From Rhododendron vialii (taxonomy: Eukaryota; Streptophyta; Magnoliopsida; Ericales; Ericaceae), in contig NC_080561.1 in the NCBI RefSeq assembly GCF_030253575.1, positions 29,238,564 through 29,302,563 of the forward strand: DNA of 64,000 bases, given 5' to 3'. The notes under the pieces were generated by a model, which saw nothing but the letters and a program-made list of their open reading frames with translations, did not search any database and was not told where the DNA came from. Below are positions 56,700-64,000 of the stretch, piece after piece. The position numbers were made by a program, and so were the translations under genes. Each line of letters begins with the position of its first letter. Within the stretch, counting starts at the first letter, position 1.

Positions 56700-57330
56700 A
56701 TAATCTATTCCTCGGTAAAATCCATTTTAGGCATGATATATCGCTTCGAAAAACACTGACCCCAGTTGATCATATGCCATACTCGTATCAAGATTCAAAG
56801 CCAAAGAAAAGGTTCGACCATACCTGATATTTTTGACATAGTGCGGAGCTATCTGAGGACCAAAATCATTGTTCACGCGATAAAAAGCACATTGGCTTAC
56901 ACTGAGAATACGAGGCAATAACCACTAAAGCCTTTTCACCAACACCAAGAAAAGAATCTTGTAAGGTGAATTGCAGAGACTTGTATGGCAGAGTTTCTCT
57001 GTGTTCACAGGACACTGAACTTCGGGATAAGCAAAAACATGGGTGTAGTTGATGCTTCGAAGGAGATGCCCCAAGTGAAAGAACTTGTGAATTGAGTCCA
57101 CAACACTTTAGAACCTATAATATTATAATGCAGCTGAAGAAAACCAGCCCCCATGACTTCAGGTCCTGGCGCTTTGCTAGCATGCATGTAAAAATGAGCT
57201 TTTTTAACTTCCCTGAAGGAGATAGATCTAGCTGAAAAACTGTTGCTAGCAACCCAAATTCTATGATCAACACATTGAAACACTGATTCCAAGTTTTAGA
57301 CCGCTTCCAAAGTGATAGTTTTCTGCATAT
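56700..57330 (-). pseudogene. L1-type LINE reverse transcriptase fragment
   Basis: On the minus strand, over several frames: FREVKKAHFYMHASKAPGPE and GAGFLQLHYNIIGSKV (57230-57110), then FLLIPK, then NPVNTEKLCHTSLCNSPYKI (about 57020-56965) and LPRILSVSQCAFYRVN (about 56915-56870), then ALNLDTSMAYDQLGSVFFEA (about 56795-56740). These follow the order of L1-type plant LINEs (SKAPGPDG, PISLCN.YKI, SENQSAF, KLDMSKAYDR). Stops and frameshifts make it inactive, and no FADD box follows. Confidence 0.75.
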
Positions 57331-57899
57331 AGTCACAAGCAATGTCTTCGCTGCCTGCTCTACATTCCTCCATGTCCCTGCTCCATCTTCAAGCCCAACC
57401 AGCCAATAAGCACTGCCGTCTCTTGAAGATTTAGCATGAGGAAGCCATGTTCTTATCCCCTGCCTTCAATCACTAGGTTGTCTGTCAACTTATTTTGTCA
57501 ATAAACCTACTCAACAATTGTGACATCTAAACCCATGACGGTATTATTTCAAACTTGTGTCAATATTTTGCAGTCTAAAACTAAATGAACCGATCTTTTA
57601 CCTGAAAATATAGTTGAAAACGTTCCCTTACAAAAAGGGGTACATCGAACATAAAGAAAATGGCCCACACTAGTAGTGGAAGCACATCTGGAGGATCACA
57701 ATAGTGAAAGATGAGCATTGAGAATCACAAAATTTTAAAAAAGGAAACAAAAAAGGAAAACATGATAGCATGAAGCCTTCCATGCCCTACCTAGAAAATG
57801 AGAACTGCATCTTTATTTATATTTTATTTGATTGTGATACAGGTACTGAAAAAAATGTCACCGCTGTGACCATAAAACATAGTAGTTTACATTGAAATG
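57331..57899. other. Spacer downstream of the second transporter gene
   Basis: May include further L1 remnants to about 57480. No gene recognised. The 3' UTR of the exon at 58043-57900 would lie here. Confidence 0.4.
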
Positions 57900-58043
57900 T
57901 CATTGCAGAAGATGGGTCATGGATGCTTGTATTTCTTCTAGAGATCGACCCTTCGTCTCAGGCACCAACTTTGCCACAAATAGAATGGTTGAGCCACAGA
58001 TTGCAGCAAAGATGAAGAATACTCCTGAAGCAGCAAATCCAAA
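57900..58043 (-). CDS. Last exon of another ERD6-like sugar transporter
   Basis: After the acceptor TTATTAG it encodes [36 protein letters not shown] and ends THLLQ-stop (TGA at 57902-57900). [12 protein letters not shown] is the sugar-transporter C-terminal signature following the last membrane helix, and LEEIQASM is typical of ERD6-like proteins. The frame is clean. Because it lies upstream of the exons at 22843-5084 on the same strand, it must belong to a different gene, most of which would lie to the right, beyond a LINE-filled intron and probably outside the window. Confidence 0.85.
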   Translation of the reverse strand, partial: FGFAASGVFFIFAAICGSTILFVAKLVPETKGRSLEEIQASMTHLLQ

Positions 58044-58587
58044 CTAATAAGATTGATGAAAGTCAAAGAACTAAACACAAACAAAGGCACACAAAAAGCA
58101 TGGGATCCCTTGTCCCTAGTTTATTGCCTCATGTCTCAATGTACTCCCAGTCGCATGATCCTTATTCGCATCATTCCAGTTGAAGGATTGCGTACCACAC
58201 GTCTAAATTGTGGGATCGTAACAAAATTGCAATAACAGAGTGTATTTGTTTTAGCGTCAAATATGAAATGAAACAATATTTTGTTTTTAAAATTATTCAT
58301 GTAGAACACGTTAAATAATCTATGAAACAGTATTTTGTTTTGGAAATCATTCATGTAGAACTCATTCCAGAGATCACTATGACCAATCCTTGTACATTTT
58401 ACCTAGTTAAAGGGTCCACCATCTCTAGATTTTGCAATCTTAAGTTCAATTTTCTTTTCTTCCAAGAAGCAGTAATAACATAAATGCAAGACTTTGCCAT
58501 AGGTTCCGATCTCTACTTACACCATTTGCAAGCTAAGGTGTACCGCATATCAAAATCTACGTTGCAAAACGTAATCAATCTATAACC
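58044..58587. other. Intron upstream of the last transporter exon
   Basis: AT-rich. GAACACGTTAAATAATCTATGAAACAGTATTTTG-like text is partly repeated at 58260-58370. The preceding exon of the transporter was not found before the LINE. Confidence 0.45.
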
Positions 58588-59534
58588 AAACCAAACTGAG
58601 CCTTATCTCTCAATCACTTGGGGTCGGTTATATGAATCATTTTCCTCCATTGAGCTCTATCAAGGGCCATTAGTTCACACTAACCTATTATACTCATATC
58701 ATTGCACACCACAGCATCTAATGTCAATTTAGGTCTACCCCTCCCCGTAGCATTGCTACCCAAAGCTATCATATCCGCTCTGTTAACTACTGCATCTCCT
58801 GGTCTATGGTAGACATGCACAAACCACCTTAGCTTATTTTCCCCCAAGTTCTCTTCTATGGGTGCTACACTTACCATCTCATGAACCGTTTCATTCCTAA
58901 TCATGTCTCATCTACTTTTACCACACATCCACTTCAACATTCTCATTTTCGCTACACTCATCTTGTTCACTTGTTTCTTAATAAGCTAACATTCTGTCCC
59001 GTAAAGCATCGCTGGTTTCATTTCCATAGAATTTTTCCTTCAATTTTATGGGTACCCTCTTTTGTCACACAGTACACCAGTAGCGTTCCTCCAATTGAGC
59101 CACCTCACTTGGATCCTATGGGTTACATCATCGGCAATCTCTCCATCTCTACTAATAATTGAGCCTAAGTACCTAAAATGATCACTCTTCGGTATCTCCT
59201 GATCTTGGATCATCACTCTTTCTTCGTGCGCACTGCTGGTACAACTAAACTTGCACACCATATATTCAGTTTTACTCCTTATCCGAATACCCTTTGACTC
59301 TAATTCTTCCCTCAAAATTTCTAGTTTCGTATTAACACCTCTAGCGATTTCATCTATGAGGACAATGTCATCTGCAAACATCATATACCATGGGATATCC
59401 TCCTGAAATTGTCGAGTCAATTCATCCATAACTAAGGCAAAGAGGTACAAGCTCAAGGCTGACCCCAGATGCAATCCTACAGTGATTGGAAATTCACTCG
59501 TTCCCCCTACTGGTGATCGAATGGCAGTGACGAC

Positions 59535-60955
59535 TACTTCATTCTGACCTAACCGTTGGAATAGGTTGATTTACCCCGAGCATAAGGCTAGGTCGTAGTC
59601 AGCATAATATCCGGAAGTCCGGTATCGTTCCCACAGAGAAAATCCTTTATAGCTTGCTAGGATTTTTAGAAGCGAGGGTTTGTGGCGTTTAGACGGCCAA
59701 CTTTTGGTTTTGCTTTGAATGGTGATAAACACTTATGAAAACGACTAGAAAATGAGTTTAAACTTAATTTAACAAGCGGCAAGGCATTGGGGTAACGAAT
59801 GCCCGTAACTTTAGCCATCTCACCATTCTCAACAAAAGACATGGTTGAATCGCACGGCATAGGCTATCAACCGGAAGATTTAACTAGGAAACCATTAAAG
59901 ACTAGGAGTGTAGTTTGGTAAACAAATGAGCTCTTTCGTTCTTTTGGCAAACACGAGGCGAGACATAGCTCACAGAACCACATGAGCGAGCATATGATCA
60001 CCGGAGATTAACATCGACAAGTTTTGTTACATAAAAGACGAACCACACACATTTACAAACTAAATTTCAAGTTTTTAGTTGAGAAAGGCAAGATAAACAT
60101 AAGTCAAGAGGCATTAGTCACCCCGTGGCCAAGCCTAATCGACTATTCAAACATAATGAAGAGACTAGAAAGCTTGCTAACTATTGAGAACATGTTTACC
60201 CAATAAAATCGAAAATAAACTTGATTTTATAAAAGATCAAACACCTGCAAACAACTTTAATACTCGAGAAATTAACGTAACGTGAATACCTTGAAATGTT
60301 CTTAAGAAATTACAACTTGAAAAGCTTAAAAAGACATTAATGGAGAAAAACCTAAAAGTAGTAATGGGCTAGATACAAAATGGGTACTAACTCACAAAAA
60401 TATCTAAGAAACATACTAATAAAGGCCAGTATTCCATAAATGGAAAGCCCAAAAAGTAAGAAATATCTGGCCGAAGACTCTCCGTATCGATACATATTAT
60501 GATAAGTATCGATACCGTGCTGTTAAGACAAAAAGGGCCATTTCCCGGAGCTCTTCCGTATTGATACGGATTAAGGCCGTATCGATACGGTAGTCTCTGA
60601 CTCCCCACGAAGCTAATGCGTATCGATACGGCCTTAATCCGTATCGATACGGGATAGTTATCTCCAGAACTTCAGGCAACTTCCAAGACTTGGCACCCGA
60701 CGGCTCGCTGACTTGCCCGACACCTCACGCCTTTGCTCTTGGGTCATGCTGGCAGAAGTTCCACCGGGCAAGGATACTTGAACTTCCTTGGAAATTAGCC
60801 TCGTGATCAAAATACGCCATTTAAGAACGTTTTGCCTGAAACACTTAACAAACCACCTTACAAGCATTATTGAATAAAAAACGACAAATTATAACTATTA
60901 TAGCTCAAACTAGAGGACTTAAACACCATGATTAAGCAATCTTAGGTGCTTATCA
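59535..60955 (-). mobile_element. Solo LTR (1.42 kb) inserted in the LINE reverse transcriptase
   Basis: Flanked by ACGAC (59530-59534 and 60956-60960). On the minus strand it starts TGATAAGCACC, resembling the Athila LTR start TGATAAGCGCG, and ends GAAGTA rather than CA. The LINE frame resumes correctly across the insertion. An Athila relationship is suggested but not proven. Confidence 0.78.
60480..60655. repeat. Cluster of palindromes CCGTATCGATACGG
   Basis: Six copies of GTATCGATAC or one-base variants in 175 bp, two of them in a larger mirrored unit with GGATTAAGGCC. Located within the solo LTR. Confidence 0.9.
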
Positions 60956-61595
60956 ACGACACCTTCATACATGTTTCTAATCACCTCGATATACCCTTTG
61001 GTCACTCCCTTTCTCTCTAGAACCCACCATATGATGTCTCTAGGCACTCTATCATAAGCCTTTTCTAAGTCTATGAAAACCATATGGAGATCATTCTTCT
61101 TTGCTTTGTGTTTTTCTATCATTCTCTTTAATAGGTAGATAGCTTCCATGGTTGATCTAATAGGTAGATAGCTTCCATGGTTGATCTTCAGGCATGAACC
61201 CAAACTGTTTCTCTGACATCGCAGTCACCATCCTCAAGCGATGCTCAATAACTCTTTCCCACAACTTCATCATATGACTCATCAATTTAATACTTCTATA
61301 GTTGTTGCAGCTTTGAATATCTCTTTATTCTTATAGATAGGTACTAGAGTGCTCCTTCACTATTCGTCGGGCATCTTCCTAGTCATAATAATCTTGTTAA
61401 ACAACTTCGTCAACCAAGTCACCCCCAGGTCACATAGACTTTTCCACACTTCAATAGGGATACCATCTAGTCCAAAGGCCTTACCCAGTTTCATCCTTTT
61501 CAAAGCTTTAACCACTTCGAACTTTTGTATTCTCCGATAAAGTTCATATTCTATATTCTCACCAGGTACATACTCTTCCTCCCCACTAAAGCCTT

Positions 61596-63215
61596 TGTGA
61601 CCTATCACAGCCCCGAGTGGATCAAGGCGGCCCGAAAAACATTGTTTTGATTCGAAAAATTTGAAAAATCGCCACCCGGATTTATGGTTTGTCACCCGAG
61701 AAACCGTTTTAATTTTGAAAATGATTATTGAAATTGAAAACCAGAGACTCATTTAAAGTTTGGAAGCCATGTTACGAGAGGGGAAGGATTTTACAGCACC
61801 CCCTCGCCTGATACGAAATCGGTCTCTACTAAACATTTGCGGGATTTTTGAAAATATTTTGCTCCACTAAGCAAATAGCAAGTATTCAGGGTATATCAGA
61901 TAAGAGGGTTCATGCATGTGTTGGTGTACAGTACATATTAATGAGATGATGCAATATGAAAAATGCTTGGAAATTGAAAGTGTTACTGAGAACACTCCCG
62001 AGCGCTCGGGACTGTACTCCTGAGCGCTTAGGAGTTCTGATATCCCATCTTACAAATTTTGGTTAGACAAATATACTACAATGTTTGAAATAATTATGCA
62101 TTGTTAGTATCATGCATCAATGCTCAGCAAAGAATTTAAATGGTTAGGAACTGGTCATGGCCATCTAAACCTTGCTTCCTTACATTTGAAATCAAGATGG
62201 TTAGACCCTGGAAGAATTGGATCATTCTTAATACTAAAAATAAACTTTTTCACGAAAAAATATGATTTTTCGAACTGTATCACTTTTGAGCGCTCAGGAT
62301 TAGTCCTGAGCGCTCGGGGGCATCCAAAGCCTATTTGAAACTTTTTATTTTGCAGCTCTTTTGCCCTTGTTTTTATGCTAAGGCTATTCGACCACACATC
62401 CAGCACGAAAACTGGAGTGGGCTGAATGGCCTCCCTCAGAAGGATAGCAGCCCCTTTTTTTTTAGTTTGAGAAGGAAAAGAATTCTACCTTCTTGATTGG
62501 AACTTGCTTCTTGACTGGATTTTAAAGATGGACAAAAATGAGAAAATATTAGAAACCAATACTGAATATAACACCTAGGTTCTCTGGATTTTCCTTGAAA
62601 TATTTGAAGCCATTTTGATTTTTTTGACAAAATTTGAAAATATGGTTTTTCTTGCAAAGTGAAGTTTCCTTTCGAAAATGAGGGAGAGAGGACACAATAT
62701 TTCGTCCCCCCAAAATGCAGCATGAGACTACCATTTATAGGGCAGGAGAAACATTTTGAATTTTGAAATTTTAAAATGAAAATAAAATTAAAATATTTTG
62801 AGAGGGAAAAACAACATGGCCATGGCCATGGCCATGTGGTCTTCTGAATTCTCTGATAGAGGTCACTGTAGCAAGACCGAATATTTGAATAAACATGACC
62901 ATGTGCTGCTGAAAAAGCTGGAAATTCAGAGTAAAACAGTTGACCTGAGCTCTCAGGAGTGGTCCTGAGCGCTTAGAACAATCACTTCCGAGCGCTCGGA
63001 AGTGAGCAAAATCTGGCCTTTTGAAAATAGGTCTTGAGCGCTTGAGAATAGTCTTGAGCGCTTAGGATTGATTTTATCAAATTGATTTCGATTTTTGAAA
63101 GTCCAAGAGGCCAAATCCAACCGCAATCGAGGTCTGTATTCATCCAATTTCATTATCGGAGAGCCAAAAAGCCACAAATTAAGGACATTCAAGAGGTTCA
63201 AATTGGGGTGTCTTC
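61596..63215 (-). mobile_element. Solo-LTR-like insertion (1.62 kb) in the LINE
   Basis: On the minus strand it runs TGAAGACACCCC...ATAGGTCACA (TG...CA). Flanks are GCCTT (61591-61595) and GCCTC (63216-63220), a 5-bp duplication with one mismatch. No gag-pol. LINE coding text continues on both sides. Confidence 0.65.
61995..63070. repeat. Scattered palindromes based on GAGCGCTC
   Basis: CCGAGCGCTCGG, CCTGAGCGCTTAGGA, CCTGAGCGCTCGG and similar occur about ten times in pairs at 61999-62030, 62287-62320, 62948-63000 and 63037-63065. Confidence 0.85.
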
Positions 63216-64000
63216 AGCCTCCTTCATGTTTCTCATTTAACAACTTCTCGAAATACGACTTTCATCAATCCCTAATTGCCTATTCTTTCACCAACACCAC
63301 CGAATTAATATCTTTTATACACTTAACTTGAGAAACGTCTCTAGCTCTCCTTTCTCGCAACTTGGCCAGTTTATAAATAATCTTTTCTCCATCTTTACTA
63401 TTGAGTATAGCATAGAAATTCTCATAGGCTTTCAACTTAGCATCCCTAACAACTTTCTTAGCTTCCGTGCTAACTTGCTTATAAGTTATAACCCTGAAAA
63501 TTTTTCTCATTCCGGTCCTTTTGCCACTTTTTAAAGCACTCCTTCTTGGCTTTTACCATGGTTTGAACCTCATCATTCCACCACCATACCTCATTAGAAA
63601 TTGGACATTTTCCCTTCGACTCCCCAAGAACTTCTTTCGATAATCTTCTAATACTGTCAGTATTCCATATATTGTCACTATCGCCTTCCACTCCCCACCG
63701 TACTTCTTGAGACATTCTTTCCTTGAATACCTCTAGTTTCTCCCCTCTTAGGCCCCACCATTTAGTCCGTGGGCATCTAGTTTCCTTTCTCCCTCTAATA
63801 TTCCCCTTGAGACAAATATTTAACACCAAAAGTCTATGTTGCCATTAGACACTTTCCGGGAATGACCTTACAATCCTTACATGTCAAACGGTCTGCACCT
63901 CTAGCAAGAAAACATAATCAATCTATACTATAAGCAAATGTAGTTAGGCTCAAAAGTCTCTAATTCACTAGATTTTTGAGAGAGGGGGAACGTGGAGAGA

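Larger units (their letters stand above)
58588..63925 (-). pseudogene. RTE-like LINE, split by two insertions
   Basis: Segments on the minus strand: 63925-63221 (DRLTCKDCKVIPG, EVWWWNDEVQTMVKAKKECF, VVRDAKLKAYENFY), 61590-60961 (EVVKALKRMKLGKAFGLDGI; RSTMEAIYLLKRMIEKHKAK; MVFIDLEKAYDRVPRDIIW) and 59529-58588 (SPVGGTSEFPITVGLHLGSA; MMFADDIVLIDE; YLGSIISRDGEI; LRWFVHV). The FADD box and order match the reverse transcriptase of plant RTE-type LINEs. Stops and frameshifts remove activity. The endonuclease domain would lie further right and is missing or outside. The 3' part includes the common GGGGTCGG...ATGAATC tail (complement near 58618). Confidence 0.85.

Overview
The window is repeat-rich nuclear DNA of a flowering plant (probably a eudicot; species not determinable here). 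Evidence for this is the plant-type GT-AG introns of an ERD6-like sugar transporter, LTR retrotransposons of the plant lineages Athila, Tat, chromovirus and Copia, MULE/OTU and hAT DNA transposons, Stowaway-like MITEs and LINEs. No rRNA or tRNA gene and no CRISPR array was seen. Nearly every long reading frame belongs to a mobile element.

Left part (1-25.5 kb). A chromovirus-type LTR runs in from the left edge to 1891. A foldback MITE (2563-2914) and a Pack-MULE-like element (2986-5058, 10-bp target duplication) follow. On the minus strand, exons 3-14 of an ERD6-like monosaccharide transporter lie at 9941-5084, with its first recognisable exon far upstream at 22843-22638. The intervening >12 kb intron holds a chromovirus 3' LTR (11442-14324) and a decayed MULE whose transposase continues into an OTU cysteine-protease domain (about 15.4-20.4 kb). 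The transporter lacks its second exon and its 3' exons and has a frame problem at exon 6, so it is probably a pseudogene. A second Pack-MULE-like copy (23.4-24.1 kb) and several MITEs follow.

Centre (25,546-53,553). This 28-kb block is one hAT-type element, bounded by TAGGGGTG termini and an 8-bp duplication CTATTAAG, inflated by later insertions. These are a 2.86-kb solo LTR (26717-29578), an Athila element on the minus strand (29654-51830), a Tat-lineage element inserted into the Athila 3' LTR (30691-42158), and a third Pack-MULE-like element (52076-53405) carrying a papain-family prodomain fragment. The target duplications of these four are intact, so the order of events can be read: hAT first, then Athila (LTRs about 1.2% different by eye), then Tat (3 differences in 973 bp). 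The Tat element carries, besides gag-pol, a three-exon antisense gene downstream of pol, with a small-hairpin repeat array between the two converging genes.

Right part (53.6-64 kb). Two Stowaway-like MITEs and an L1-type LINE fragment precede the last exon of another ERD6-like transporter (58043-57900, minus), so sugar-transporter genes are probably tandem here. Upstream of that exon lies an RTE-like LINE on the minus strand, split by two solo-LTR-like insertions (59535-60955 and 61596-63215), each rich in short palindromes.
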